From the NCBI GenBank assembly GCA_945952585.1, contig CAMFII010000003.1:186001-250000 (forward strand): a stretch of 64,000 bases of DNA, written 5' to 3'. The stretch's first letter is position 1. The number at the start of each line of letters is the position of its first letter. Below the pieces are notes generated by a model. It was not told where the DNA came from and ran no database searches. It saw only the letters and a program-made list of their open reading frames with translations. This stretch comes from an uncultured Rhodobacter sp. GTDB lineage: Bacteria; Pseudomonadota; Alphaproteobacteria; Rhodobacterales; Rhodobacteraceae. The translations under genes were made by a program, and so were the position numbers. Shown piece after piece: positions 9,177 to 21,082 of this stretch.

Positions 9177-11719
9177 GCGATACTGACGGCAAGAAACCTC
9201 TTGGCCTTGGCGGCCCCCGTTCCGGTCAGGTGAAGCAGAGCTTCAGCCACGGCCGGACGAAGAGCGTCGTGGTCGAGACCAAGCGCAAGCGCGTGGTTGC
9301 CCCGCCCAAGCCCGGCACACCCGGGGGCGGAGCGGCGACCGGTGCTGCGCATCTGGGCGATCCGTCGAAACGGCCGGCCGGCATCTCGGATGCCGAAATG
9401 GAACGCCGCCTCGCGGCGCTGCGGAACGCCAAGGCCCGTGAGGCCGGCGAAGCCGCGCAACGCGCTGCCGAGGAGGCCGCTCGCGAAGAAGAGCGTCAGC
9501 GCAAGCGGGAAGAGATCGAGGCGAAGGAACGCGAAGAGCGCGAACGCGCTGCCGCGGCCCGCGCCAAGGCTGAAGAAGAAGAACGTGCCCGCCAGCTGGC
9601 CGAGATTCGCGCCAGCCGCGCGGCCGAGGAACAGAAGCGTCCTGCCAAGACCGAAGCCCGTGCGCCTGCTGCTGCACCGGCCGAAGACGGTCCGGCCCGC
9701 GGTGCTGCCACTGCGCCAGGTTCGGCGAAGCCGGGTCTCAGCCCGCGCAAGACCGATCGCGAGCGGGATGACCGTGGCGGCGACCGCGATGCCCGTGCCA
9801 AGGCCAAGGGTGACAATGATCGCCGCGCCGGCAAGCTGACGCTAACTGCCGCGCTGGATGGCGAAGGTGGGCGGACCCGCAGCCTTGCCGCGATGAAGCG
9901 CAAGCAGGAAAAGGCGCGCCAGAAGGCGATGGGATTCGGCCAGAAGGCCGAGAAGCAGGTGCGTGACGTGCAGCTGCCCGAAACCATCGTCGTTCAGGAG
10001 CTTGCCAACCGCATGGCCGAACGGGCCGCGGACGTGGTCAAGGCCCTGATGAAGATGGGCATGATGGTCACCATGAACCAGACCATCGACGCCGATACCG
10101 CCGAACTGGTGATCGAGGAATTCGGCCACCACGCCGTCCGCGTGACCGATGCCGACGTCGAACAGGCGATCGACAGCGTGGCCGACAAGGCCGAGGACCT
10201 GCAGCCGCGCCCGCCGATCGTCACGATCATGGGCCATGTCGACCACGGCAAGACCTCGCTGCTGGACGCGCTGCGCAAGACCAACGTCGTGTCGGGCGAG
10301 GCCGGCGGTATCACCCAGCATATCGGCGCCTATCAGGTGAAGACCGACAAGGGTGCGGTGCTGACCTTCCTCGACACGCCCGGCCATGCGGCCTTCACCT
10401 CGATGCGTTCGCGTGGCGCGCAGGTGACGGACATCGTCGTTCTGGTGGTGGCGGCGGATGACGCCGTGATGCCGCAGACGATCGAGGCGATCAACCACGC
10501 CAAGGCCGCGAAGGTGCCGATGATAGTGGCGATCAACAAGATCGACAAGCATTCGGCCAACCCCGACAAGGTCCGGACCGACCTGCTGCAGCACGAAGTC
10601 ATCGTCGAGAAGATGTCGGGCGATGTGCTTGACGTCGAGGTTTCGGCGCTGACCGGGCAAGGCCTGGACGAACTGCTGGATGCGATCACGCTGCAGGCAG
10701 AGATCCTTGACCTGCGGGCCAACCCGCATCGTCCGGCGCAAGGTGCGGTGATCGAAGCCAAGCTCGATGTGGGCCGCGGCCCGGTCGCGACGGTTCTGGT
10801 CCAGAACGGCACACTGAAGCGCGGCGACATCTTTGTCGTCGGCGAGCAGTGGGGCAAGGTCCGTGCACTTATCAACGATCGTGGCGAGACGGTTGGCGAA
10901 GCTGGCCCTTCGGTTCCTGTCGAGGTGCTGGGCCTGAACGGCACGCCGCAAGCCGGTGACACGCTGAACGTGGTCGAGACTGAAGCTCAGGCCCGCGAGA
11001 TCGCGACCTATCGCGAGAAGGCGGCCAAGGACAAGCGTGCGGCGGCCGGTGCGGCGACGACGCTGGAGCAGCTGATGGCCAAGGCCAAGGCCGATGCCAA
11101 CGTTGCCGAACTGCCGTTGGTGGTGAAAGCCGACGTTCAGGGTTCAGCGGAAGCGATCGTGCAGGCACTGGAGAAGGTCGGCAACGACGAGGTGCGAGTG
11201 CGCGTGCTCCATTACGGGGTCGGTGCCATCACCGATACCGATGTGGGTCTGGCGGAAGCCTCCAACTGCCCGATCATCGGCTTCAACGTCCGGGCCAATG
11301 CCTCGGCACGGCAAAGCGCGAACCAGAAAGGCGTCGAGATCCGCTATTACAGCGTGATCTACGACCTCGTCGATGATGTGAAAGCCGCCGCGTCGGGCCT
11401 TCTCAAGGCCGAGGTGCGCGAGCACTTCATCGGCTATGCCCAGATCAAGGAGGTCTTCAAGGTCTCTGGCGTGGGCAAGGTCGCGGGTTGCCTTGTCACC
11501 GAGGGTGTGGCGCGGCGTTCGGCGGGCGTACGCCTGCTGCGCGACAACGTCGTCATCCACGAAGGTACGCTCAAGACGCTCAAGCGCTTCAAGGACGAGG
11601 TCAAGGAAGTCATCTCGGGCCAGGAATGCGGCATGGCCTTCGAGAATTACGAAGACATCCGCGAAGGCGACATCATCGAGATCTTCGAGCGCGAGGAGGT
11701 CGAGCGCAAGCTCGCCTGA
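9173..11719 (+). CDS. infB: Translation initiation factor IF-2
   Basis: 848 residues. IF-2 is the GTPase that brings fMet-tRNA to the 30S subunit. Residues about 1-60 carry the IF2-associated segment ([26 protein letters not shown]). About 80-230 is a charged E/K/R/A-rich coiled linker, and about 265-320 is the IF2_N domain ([29 protein letters not shown]). The G domain then begins with G1 [11 protein letters not shown] near 352, [12 protein letters not shown] and SALTG. Domains II, III and the C-terminal tRNA-binding domain follow. It is the last gene of the operon, followed 21 bp later by a strong terminator. Confidence 0.97.
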   Translation: MSDTDGKKPLGLGGPRSGQVKQSFSHGRTKSVVVETKRKRVVAPPKPGTPGGGAATGAAHLGDPSKRPAGISDAEMERRLAALRNAKAREAGEAAQRAAEEAAREEERQRKREEIEAKEREERERAAAARAKAEEEERARQLAEIRASRAAEEQKRPAKTEARAPAAAPAEDGPARGAATAPGSAKPGLSPRKTDRERDDRGGDRDARAKAKGDNDRRAGKLTLTAALDGEGGRTRSLAAMKRKQEKARQKAMGFGQKAEKQVRDVQLPETIVVQELANRMAERAADVVKALMKMGMMVTMNQTIDADTAELVIEEFGHHAVRVTDADVEQAIDSVADKAEDLQPRPPIVTIMGHVDHGKTSLLDALRKTNVVSGEAGGITQHIGAYQVKTDKGAVLTFLDTPGHAAFTSMRSRGAQVTDIVVLVVAADDAVMPQTIEAINHAKAAKVPMIVAINKIDKHSANPDKVRTDLLQHEVIVEKMSGDVLDVEVSALTGQGLDELLDAITLQAEILDLRANPHRPAQGAVIEAKLDVGRGPVATVLVQNGTLKRGDIFVVGEQWGKVRALINDRGETVGEAGPSVPVEVLGLNGTPQAGDTLNVVETEAQAREIATYREKAAKDKRAAAGAATTLEQLMAKAKADANVAELPLVVKADVQGSAEAIVQALEKVGNDEVRVRVLHYGVGAITDTDVGLAEASNCPIIGFNVRANASARQSANQKGVEIRYYSVIYDLVDDVKAAASGLLKAEVREHFIGYAQIKEVFKVSGVGKVAGCLVTEGVARRSAGVRLLRDNVVIHEGTLKTLKRFKDEVKEVISGQECGMAFENYEDIREGDIIEIFEREEVERKLA

Positions 11720-11740
11720 CCGCTTGAAGGATGTGCAAAG

Positions 11741-11772
11741 AAAAAGGCCGGGTCCCAACGCCCGGCCTTTTT
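11741..11772 (+). terminator. Bidirectional intrinsic terminator after infB
   Basis: A perfect 12-bp stem (11741-11752 with 11761-11772) and an 8-nt loop. The stem has an A-run on the left arm and a T-run on the right, so it can end transcription of infB on the plus strand and of the small gene at 11798-11938 on the minus strand. Confidence 0.92.
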
Positions 11773-11797
11773 CATTCCTGCCCGTTTTGCCGCTTGT

Positions 11798-11938
11798 TCA
11801 GGACTTGCGGATCGTCTGAACCGGGAAGCCGACGAATGTCTTCTCATCGACCTTCACCACAACCTTCCCATCAGCGAGTTGGTTGACCAGAACACCCTGA
11901 ACTGAAACGCAGCTCCCCAACGAAATCGTCCTCAGCAT
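11798..11938 (-). CDS. Small conserved-looking protein of unknown function, 46 aa
   Basis: 46 codons from the ATG at 11938. A purine-rich GGGGGAGAGG lies directly upstream, which is a strong ribosome-binding site and the main reason to accept so short a gene. The product begins MLRTISLGSCVSVQGVLV and alternates short beta-strand-like stretches (GKVVVKVDEKTFVGFPV). It has no signal peptide, no membrane segment, and one cysteine. I do not recognise a family. It shares the terminator with convergent infB. Upstream 11939-12033 is AT-rich and contains CATAAT as a possible -10, so it is probably its own transcription unit. Confidence 0.6.
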   Translation of the reverse strand: MLRTISLGSCVSVQGVLVNQLADGKVVVKVDEKTFVGFPVQTIRKS

Positions 11939-12033
11939 TCCTCTCCCCCTTTTGCCGTCATTATGGAAACAATCTAGAACAAGAACGTTCAAGAAATCAT
12001 CACCAAAATTTCATCTATTGGTAGAAAGTAAGC

Positions 12034-12058
12034 AAAAAAAGAAGGCGAACGACCGCCC
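12034..12058 (-). terminator. Intrinsic terminator of the parvulin-argJ-mutT operon
   Basis: Read on the minus strand, a short GC stem (GGCG paired with CGCC around a 6-nt loop) is followed by TTCTTTTTTT. It lies 17 bp beyond the mutT stop. A second small hairpin, a 6-bp stem with a GAAA tetraloop at 12062-12077, covers the mutT stop codon itself. Confidence 0.65.
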
Positions 12059-12074
12059 AACTAATACTTTCGTA

Positions 12075-12473
12075 TTAAAGCCAGTCGCGAAGGATCGGGA
12101 TTAGTGGCAAATCCGCGGGGGGCATAGGGTAGTCCCGCAAGGCCTGCGGGCGTACCCAGGCGAGCTTTTGCCCCTCTCGGGGAGAAGCGATTCCCTCCCA
12201 CCGGCGGCAGGCAAAAAGCGGCATCAGCAGGTGGAAATCCTCGTAGGAATGGCTCGCGAAGGTCAGCGGCGCGAGGCAGCTTTTCCAGGTGTCGATGCCA
12301 AGCTCTTCCTTCAGCTCGCGGATCAGCGCGGCTTCCGGTGTCTCGCCCGGCTCGACCTTCCCGCCCGGAAATTCCCAAAGTCCGGCAAGGGATTTACCCT
12401 CGGGCCGCTGTGCCAGCAGCACGCGGCCCTCGCTGTCGATCAGGGCGACGGCAGAGACGAGGACAACCTTCAC
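12075..12473 (-). CDS. mutT: 8-oxo-dGTP diphosphatase (Nudix hydrolase)
   Basis: 132 residues. MutT removes 8-oxo-dGTP from the nucleotide pool. The Nudix box is complete, GGKVEPGETPEAALIRELKEELGI at residues about 37-60, with every consensus Gly, Glu and Arg present. The preceding LLAQRPEGKSLAGLWEFPGG is typical of MutT rather than other Nudix enzymes. Translation begins at GTG 12473, preceded by AAGGGGA; there is no closer ATG. It is third and last in a minus-strand operon, 11 bp after argJ. Confidence 0.93.
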   Translation of the reverse strand: MKVVLVSAVALIDSEGRVLLAQRPEGKSLAGLWEFPGGKVEPGETPEAALIRELKEELGIDTWKSCLAPLTFASHSYEDFHLLMPLFACRRWEGIASPREGQKLAWVRPQALRDYPMPPADLPLIPILRDWL

Positions 12474-12484
12474 GCCGGTCCCCT

Positions 12485-13834
12485 TCAGGACCGGTAGTCG
12501 GCGTTGATGTCGATGTAGCGATGCGTCAGGTCGCAGGTCCAGACGGTCTTGACGCCCTTGCCAAGGCCAAGGTCCACCGAAACGACCAGTTCGGGCTGTT
12601 TCATGTAGGCCGCGCCGTCTTCTTCGCGGTAGTCCGGCGCGCGCCAGCCCTTCTCGGCGACAAGGATATCGCCAAAGCGGATCGAGAGGCGGTCGCGGTC
12701 GGCTTTCGCCCCGGATTTCCCCACTGCGGCAACAATCCGGCCCCAGTTGGGGTCCTGTCCGGCGATCGCGGTCTTGACCAGCGGTGAGTTGGCGATGCTC
12801 ATCGCGACCTTGTGGGCGTCCTCGGCGCTGGCCGCGCCGGTGACCCGAACCTCGACGAACTTGGTGGCGCCTTCACCGTCGCGGATCACCTGCTGTGCCA
12901 GATCCAGCATCACGCTGCGCAGGGCAGCCTCGAAGGGCTTTGCCGTGGCGGAACGGGCCGTGATCTCGGCCGCTGGACTGCGGCCGGTGGCCGCGACAAT
13001 CAACGCATCCGACGTCGAGGTGTCACTGTCGACCGTGATCGCATTGAAGGTGTCGTCAACCTGACGGGACAACATCTTTTGCAGAAGCGGTGCGGCAATC
13101 TTTGCGTCGGTGAAGATGTAGACCAGCATGGTCGCCATGTCGGGGGCGATCATGCCCGACCCCTTGGCGATTCCCGCGATGCGGATTGGACCGCCCTCCC
13201 CGGCCACGGTCGCCGATGCGCCCTTGGGGAAGGTGTCGGTCGTCATGATCGCCCGGGCGGCCATCGAGATGCCGCCGGCATCAAGGGCCCCGACAGCCTG
13301 GTCCAGGCTCGCGACGATGCGCTCATGGGGCAGAGGTTCGCCGATCACGCCGGTCGACGAGGAAAAGACGCGCGATGCCGGCACGCCCAACGCCTTGGCG
13401 ACCGCCCCCGTCACCGCCTTGACCGAGGCGACACCGGCCTTGCCGGTAAAGGCATTGGCATTGCCCGAATTGACGACGATCGCAGCGCCCGAGCGGGCCG
13501 GAACCGTTGCGGCCAGTTTCTCCTGGCAGTCAAGGACACAGGCCGCGCGGGTGGAGGAACGGGTGAACGCCCCGGCAATCGACGTCCCCGGGGCAAGCCG
13601 CACCAGCATCACGTCGGTGCGGTTGGCATAGCGGACCCCGGCCGCGACGGCGGCGAATTCCACGCCGTCGATCACGGGCAGGTTGGGAAACCCGCCCGCA
13701 GGGGCAAGCGGAGAAACGGGATTGGGCGCCTTGACCTTGGGAAGATCCTGCATCACTTCGCCGACTTTTTCGCGAAGCTTGGCCACCTTCTTCTTCAGAG
13801 CCTTGGCTTCAGCCTTCCAGTCGGTCTTGCCCAT
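12485..13834 (-). CDS. argJ: Bifunctional glutamate N-acetyltransferase / ornithine acetyltransferase
   Basis: 449 residues, about 40 longer than most ArgJ. The enzyme recycles acetyl groups in arginine biosynthesis. It is made as a precursor that self-cleaves before the threonine of GMIAPDMATML, seen here near residue 215. NSGNANAFTGKAG and FSSSTGVIGEPLP are the usual active-site segments. The first about 35 residues (KAEAKALKKKVAKLREKVGEV) form a lysine-rich amphipathic helix absent from most homologues, but the ATG at 13834 has a clear GGAGG. It follows the parvulin gene by 20 bp. Confidence 0.95.
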   Translation of the reverse strand: MGKTDWKAEAKALKKKVAKLREKVGEVMQDLPKVKAPNPVSPLAPAGGFPNLPVIDGVEFAAVAAGVRYANRTDVMLVRLAPGTSIAGAFTRSSTRAACVLDCQEKLAATVPARSGAAIVVNSGNANAFTGKAGVASVKAVTGAVAKALGVPASRVFSSSTGVIGEPLPHERIVASLDQAVGALDAGGISMAARAIMTTDTFPKGASATVAGEGGPIRIAGIAKGSGMIAPDMATMLVYIFTDAKIAAPLLQKMLSRQVDDTFNAITVDSDTSTSDALIVAATGRSPAAEITARSATAKPFEAALRSVMLDLAQQVIRDGEGATKFVEVRVTGAASAEDAHKVAMSIANSPLVKTAIAGQDPNWGRIVAAVGKSGAKADRDRLSIRFGDILVAEKGWRAPDYREEDGAAYMKQPELVVSVDLGLGKGVKTVWTCDLTHRYIDINADYRS

Positions 13835-13854
13835 TCCCGTTCCTCCGCGCCGGA

Positions 13855-14709
13855 TCAGTTCGCGATGAGGTTCTGATCGCGCAGCAGCTTGGGGTCAATC
13901 CCCTCGACCTTTTCGATCTTCGCCGCGTCGGTGATTTCCTTCACCTTCGCCTCGACCGCCTGGTTCTGAAGTTCGTTGGAGAGTTCGGCCTTTACCTCGT
14001 CCAGCGTCGGGACTGCCGCCGGGCGGGTTTCCTCGAGCTTGATGATGTGCCAGCCGAACTGGGTCTGCACCGGGTCCGAGACCTGGCCGGGCTGCATCTT
14101 GACCACCGCGTCCTCGAACGGCTTGACCATCATGCCGACGCCGAACCAGCCAAGATCGCCGCCGCTGGCGGCCGAGCCGTCCGACGAATTGGCCTTGGCG
14201 AGCTCGGCAAAGTCGGCGCCGCCGTCGATCTGCGCCTTGAGATCCTTGGCCTTGGCCTCGTCCGCCACGAGGATATGCGCCGCGTGATACTCCGTGCCCG
14301 GCGTGACCGTGGCATATTTCGCGTCATAGGCCTTTTGCAGGGCCTCGGGGGTCACGGCGGCGGCAGCGGCGGCCTGGACGACGTTGCTTGCCAGATAGCC
14401 CGTGCGGTTGTTTTCGAGGTTGATCTCGTCGGCCTTGGTCAGCTTGCCGTCCAGCGACTGGGCGAGTGCAGTCTGCTGGACCAGCTGGTCGACGATGCCC
14501 TTGAACAGCGCGTCGTCGGGCATGCTCTGGTACTGCTGCGGCAGGCGCTGGCCCAGGGCGATGACCTGGCCGAGGGTGATGTTGGTGCCGTTGACCGTGG
14601 CAACGACCGTATCGGCGGTTTCGCCTTCGGCCATTGCGGGGGCAACCGTGCCCGTGGCAAGCGCCGTGCCCAGGAGCAGAACCGCCCCGTAACCCGCAAG
14701 TTTCCGCAT
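13855..14709 (-). CDS. Periplasmic parvulin-type peptidyl-prolyl cis-trans isomerase
   Basis: 284 residues. An N-terminal signal peptide (MRKLAGYGAVLLLGTALATGTVAPAMA) directs it to the periplasm. A SurA_N-like helical chaperone region (about 30-125) precedes the PpiC rotamase domain (about 130-230). That domain has the markers HAAHILV, DGGADFAELAKANSSDGSAASGGDLGWFG and FGWHIIKLEE. The likely role is folding of outer-membrane or exported proteins. I chose the ATG at 14709 (AGGAGAAGG upstream) because it begins exactly at the signal peptide; a longer frame exists to 14862. It heads the operon with argJ and mutT and diverges from secA, a conserved arrangement in Rhodobacterales. Confidence 0.9.
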   Translation of the reverse strand: MRKLAGYGAVLLLGTALATGTVAPAMAEGETADTVVATVNGTNITLGQVIALGQRLPQQYQSMPDDALFKGIVDQLVQQTALAQSLDGKLTKADEINLENNRTGYLASNVVQAAAAAAVTPEALQKAYDAKYATVTPGTEYHAAHILVADEAKAKDLKAQIDGGADFAELAKANSSDGSAASGGDLGWFGVGMMVKPFEDAVVKMQPGQVSDPVQTQFGWHIIKLEETRPAAVPTLDEVKAELSNELQNQAVEAKVKEITDAAKIEKVEGIDPKLLRDQNLIAN

Positions 14710-14896
14710 ATTCACCTTCTCCTGAACAGGCCGCTTCCCTAAGCGACGTTGACACTCTGGCCCATGCCCCTTACATCGCCTTGGTCGCGTGAGACGGGGC
14801 GCCTGCGCCTTTGTTGGCTCTTCTATGGAAGCCGGTGAGGGCGGGCAAGGCCCGGGCCTCACACGATCTTGTCAGGAACGGCCAGGCGGAGAAAAA

Positions 14897-17608
<2,712 letters not shown>

Positions 17609-17645
17609 CAGCGCGAGATTTGACGAAAGCGTGACCAGAATCGGG

Positions 17646-17669
17646 ATGCGGCGGGGAAACCTGCCGCAT
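17646..17669 (+). terminator. Hairpin after secA, probable terminator
   Basis: A near-perfect 9-bp stem (17646-17654 with 17661-17669) lies 37 bp after the secA stop. The sequence following it is only mildly T-rich, so termination may be partial. Confidence 0.5.
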
Positions 17670-17764
17670 TCTGCGTTTCCACGCTGGAATCAAACCGCCC
17701 TTACGCCACGGATCAGCCGGATTCAGACCCTAGCGTCACAATCTGGGTGGGCCTGGGGTGTCCG

Positions 17765-18730
17765 ATGGAAGACAGGTACAAAAGAGTCCTTCGCATTGCT
17801 GTCGTGATCGGCATCGCGCTTGGGTCAGGCCATGTGGTACAAACCTACACGCCGGAATCGCAGAGCGCCGACAAGACTGCAAAGCCGATTCCCAAGGACA
17901 TTGTCCAACTCTCGGCCGAGTTGCCAAAATCATCTTCGATGTCCGGACCTAGCAATGGCGACGAACTGCCACTGATCGTGCCCGGACAGACGCGCCAGCC
18001 AGAAGCGACGGCGCCAATGGCCCTTCCGCAGCCCGAAGCCCGCGTCGAACTCTCGTCGCCCGACTGCGAGACCGTCCTTGATGTCGCTGTCCAGGCCGGT
18101 GCGATGATGGGTGTCACCTTGACCTCGCCCTGCCGCCCGGAACAACGGGTCGTCCTGCGCCACGCTGCCCTGACGGTCACCTACCGCACCAATGCTGCCG
18201 GTACATTTGTCGCCTCGGTTCCTGCAATGCGTGAATCCGGCGATGTGTCGGTGTTGTTCCGCGATGGAACTACGGCGACGGCCACGGTCGATGTGCCAGA
18301 GGCCGATGCCTATCGTCGGTTCGGCGTACAATGGCTCGGCGGCCAGGCCTTCCAGGTCAACGCGTTCGAGGATGGCGCCGATTTCGGCGATCCCGGCCAC
18401 GTCTCGGCAGCCAATCCGGGCAAGCCGGACAATCATCTCCTGCCTCGGCACGGATTCCTTTCAGTGCTCGGCGATGGTGACGTTCCTGCACCGCTGCTGG
18501 CGGAGATCTACACCTTCCCGACCGGGGCTGCGCGTGTTCCTGTCCTTGTCGAGGCCGCAGTCACCAAGGACACCTGCAACCGCGACCTGGTGGGGGAAAT
18601 GATCGAGTCGCAGAATGGGCAAGTCACCACTTCCGACCTGGCCGTCTCGATGCCGGGCTGCGAGGCGATCGGTCAGTATCTTGAGTTGAAAAATCTGCGG
18701 CCGGGAACGAAACTCGCCGCGGCGGACTAG
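17765..18730 (+). CDS. Membrane-anchored periplasmic protein of unknown function
   Basis: 321 residues. A single hydrophobic N-terminal segment (IAVVIGIALGSGHVVQTY, about 11-28) looks like an uncleaved anchor or poor signal peptide. A Pro/Ser/Glu-rich linker follows to about 95, and then a mostly beta-type domain with four cysteines: SPDCETVLDV, TSPCRPEQRV, DTCNRDL and MPGCEAI. Even numbers of cysteines in an exported domain suggest two disulfides. I do not recognise the family by function. I chose the ATG at 17765; an in-frame GTG 18 bp upstream is possible. It precedes the PstS/OmpA fusion by 57 bp on the same strand, so the two may work together in the envelope. Confidence 0.72.
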   Translation: MEDRYKRVLRIAVVIGIALGSGHVVQTYTPESQSADKTAKPIPKDIVQLSAELPKSSSMSGPSNGDELPLIVPGQTRQPEATAPMALPQPEARVELSSPDCETVLDVAVQAGAMMGVTLTSPCRPEQRVVLRHAALTVTYRTNAAGTFVASVPAMRESGDVSVLFRDGTTATATVDVPEADAYRRFGVQWLGGQAFQVNAFEDGADFGDPGHVSAANPGKPDNHLLPRHGFLSVLGDGDVPAPLLAEIYTFPTGAARVPVLVEAAVTKDTCNRDLVGEMIESQNGQVTTSDLAVSMPGCEAIGQYLELKNLRPGTKLAAAD

Positions 18731-18787
18731 GACCGCTGGCGGGCATTCGAACCGGGGCAGAGGCAGCACTTCTTGAGAGTTTTCCTG

Positions 18788-20293
18788 ATGCGTTGCGCGG
18801 CGGTCTTCGCCGCGCTGGCTTTTTTTTCCGTTGCAGCCTCGGCCCAGGACATCACGCTGACCTCGCGCGATGGAACCTTGGCGCTGAGCGGCAGTCTGCA
18901 AGGATTCGACGGCGAACTTTACCGCATCATGACGCGCTACGGCTTGTTGACCGTCGATGCGCAGGGCGTCATCTGCGACGGTCCGGGATGCCCGGACTTG
19001 ACGAGCTATGTCGCGGAATTGAGGGTGACCGGCAGCCCGGACAAGGGTGCGCGGTTGCTGCCCGGCCTTCTGGCCGCCTTTGCCCAGGCACGCGGTCTGG
19101 TCCTGCGGACCGAGGTGACTGGCAGCGGTGCGGTTCACACCGTCTACGATCCGGACGAGGAGATCGTTCTTGCCCGCTTCACCTTCCAGCCTGCCCCGCC
19201 CGGGCTGGCGATCGAGGCCTTGCGCAACGGGGCGGCGGATTTCGACCTGTCCGATTTGCCCGAACCCGGACTGATCGCCACGACCCTTGGGGTTCAGGCA
19301 CTGGTCGCCGTTGTGTCGCCCGAGAACCCCGTCCCGCAATTGGCGACGGCTGACCTCGCCCGGATCCTGTCTGGCAAGATTACCAACTGGTCCGAACTGG
19401 GCGGGCCGGACATGCCGGTAGCCGTCCATGCGCTGGCCCCACAGTCGGGATTCCGCGGCGCACTGGAAACGCGGCTTGGCCAGCCCATCGCCGCCGGCGA
19501 GACGCATGATGATGCAGCGGCCCTTGCAGCCGCGATCACGCGCGATCCCTGGGGGATTGCAGTGACGACATCGGCGGATGCCGGCATGGCACGGATCCTG
19601 CCGCTGACTGACAGCTGCGGTTTCCTGCTTGAGCCGTCTGCCCTGTCGGTCAAGGCCGAGGATTATCCGCTGGCTCAGCCCTTCTACCTTCTGACCGCAA
19701 AACGCCACCTGCCCCTCGTTGGGCGGGAGTTCGTCGATTTCATCAACTCTCCGGCGGCGAATGCAGCCCTTGCCGATGGGGGCCTTCTTGGCCGAGGCAT
19801 GGAGGAGGTTGATCTTCTCGGCGACGGGCACCGGCTTTCCAATGCGATCCGCGCTGCCGGCGATGTTGGTGTGCCAGAGGCGCAGCGCCTGACATCGGCA
19901 ATGCAGGGGGCCGTTCGACTGTCAGCCACGTTCCGGTTCGAGGATGGCACGAGCCGTCTCGACGTCTCTTCTCGCGATCACCTGGTCGACCTGGTCCGGC
20001 TGATCGAGGCCGGACGCTTCAGTGACCGAGAACTGGTTTTCGTCGGGTTTTCCGATGGGTCGGGCGATCCGGCGGCGAACCTTGACCTGTCGCGCGAACG
20101 GGCCGAAGTGGTGTTCAACGCGGTGGCCGATGCGGTGCCAGACCTCGGCGACCTGCGGGTCAAGACCTCGATCGATGCCTTTGGCGAGGCGTTGCCGATG
20201 GCCTGCGATGAAACTGCGATCGGACGGCAGATCAACCGGCGCGTCGAGGTCTGGCTGCGGGCGCCTAAAGATAGCCCTGCGCCCGAAAACTGA
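18788..20293 (+). CDS. Periplasmic PstS-like phosphate-binding domain fused to C-terminal OmpA peptidoglycan-binding domain
   Basis: 501 residues with a signal peptide ending near AASA. Residues about 25-360 resemble PstS-like/PBP2-type binding proteins: a repeated YGLLTVDAQGVICDG start, LARILSGKITNWSELGG, and AQPFYLLTAKR with REFVDFINSP. Residues about 375-495 are an OmpA-like domain, with TFRFEDGTSRLD, VFVGFSDGSGDPAANLDLSRERAEVVFN and NRRVEVWL. The ligand-binding part would thus be tethered to peptidoglycan. I prefer the ATG at 18788 (GAGAG upstream); a TTG at 18773 is also possible. The last 29 bp overlap the 3' end of convergent radC. Phosphate as ligand is only inferred from the family. 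Confidence 0.8.
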   Translation: MRCAAVFAALAFFSVAASAQDITLTSRDGTLALSGSLQGFDGELYRIMTRYGLLTVDAQGVICDGPGCPDLTSYVAELRVTGSPDKGARLLPGLLAAFAQARGLVLRTEVTGSGAVHTVYDPDEEIVLARFTFQPAPPGLAIEALRNGAADFDLSDLPEPGLIATTLGVQALVAVVSPENPVPQLATADLARILSGKITNWSELGGPDMPVAVHALAPQSGFRGALETRLGQPIAAGETHDDAAALAAAITRDPWGIAVTTSADAGMARILPLTDSCGFLLEPSALSVKAEDYPLAQPFYLLTAKRHLPLVGREFVDFINSPAANAALADGGLLGRGMEEVDLLGDGHRLSNAIRAAGDVGVPEAQRLTSAMQGAVRLSATFRFEDGTSRLDVSSRDHLVDLVRLIEAGRFSDRELVFVGFSDGSGDPAANLDLSRERAEVVFNAVADAVPDLGDLRVKTSIDAFGEALPMACDETAIGRQINRRVEVWLRAPKDSPAPEN

Positions 20294-21029
20294 CCTCGCG
20301 CGACCGGCCGACGATCAGGTGATCGTGCAGCACGATCCCCAGAACCGCGGCCGCATCCTGCACCTGCGCGGTCATGGAAATGTCGGCCTCGGACGGCGTG
20401 GGATCGCCCGATGGATGGTTGTGAACTAGGATCAGCGCGCTCGCGTTCAGTTCCAGTGCCCGCTTCACCACCTCGCGCGGGTAGACGGGCACATGGTCGA
20501 CCGTGCCGCGCGCCTGTTCCTCGTCCGCTATCAGAACGTTCTTGCGATCAAGGAAAAGGATGCGGAACTGCTCCGTTTCCCGGTGCGACATCGCGGTATG
20601 GCAGTAGTCGAGCAGCGCATCCCAGGACGACAGGACGGGGCGATTGATGACGCGCGACCGGGCCATCCGCCGTGCTATCGCCTCGGCCAGTTTGATCCGG
20701 ACCAGCACTGCGTCGCCCACGCCGTCCTGCTGACGCAGCCGCGCCTCGCTTGCCGTGACGACTCCGTTCAGGTCGCCGAAGGCCTCGATCAGCCGATGGG
20801 CCAGCGGCTTCATGTCCTTCTTGGCCATCGCGTCGAAAAGGAGGAGTTCGAGCAACTCGTAGTCCGGAACCGCATCGGCGCCGCCGGCGAGGAAACGCGT
20901 GCGCAGGCGTTCTCGGTGGCCAGCGACGTAGGAGGGCAGGCGCTGTGGCAGCGGCACCGCCTCGGCCTCGTCCCCGAGTTCGGAGAAAAGCGGCAAGGGA
21001 CGATCCGAGAAGGCAGGATTCCGCGTCAT
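20265..21029 (-). CDS. radC: RadC-family JAB-domain protein
   Basis: 254 residues. The N-terminal helix-hairpin region contains PSYVAGHRERLRTRF and ELLELLLF. The C-terminal JAB/MPN domain has the zinc motif in LILVHNHPSGDPTPSEADI (His-x-His, then Ser and Asp). RadC was once called a DNA-repair protein, but its biochemical role remains uncertain. The ATG at 21029 lacks a clear Shine-Dalgarno; a longer in-frame start at 21119 would overlap the preceding methyltransferase. The 3' end overlaps the PstS/OmpA gene tail-to-tail by 29 bp. It follows the 13-gene operon by 53 bp and may receive read-through. Confidence 0.92.
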   Translation of the reverse strand: MTRNPAFSDRPLPLFSELGDEAEAVPLPQRLPSYVAGHRERLRTRFLAGGADAVPDYELLELLLFDAMAKKDMKPLAHRLIEAFGDLNGVVTASEARLRQQDGVGDAVLVRIKLAEAIARRMARSRVINRPVLSSWDALLDYCHTAMSHRETEQFRILFLDRKNVLIADEEQARGTVDHVPVYPREVVKRALELNASALILVHNHPSGDPTPSEADISMTAQVQDAAAVLGIVLHDHLIVGRSREVSFRAQGYL

Positions 21030-21082
21030 TCCGCAACGCTCGCGCGGCGTGATGAAGAAAGTCTTAACGCTCGCTCCGGGGT

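Noticed and set aside
11960-11990. LexA-like GAAC/GTTC repeats upstream of the 46-codon gene
   Set aside because: Spacing is 2 bp, not the 7 bp of the alphaproteobacterial GTTC-N7-GTTC box, and no SOS gene is near.
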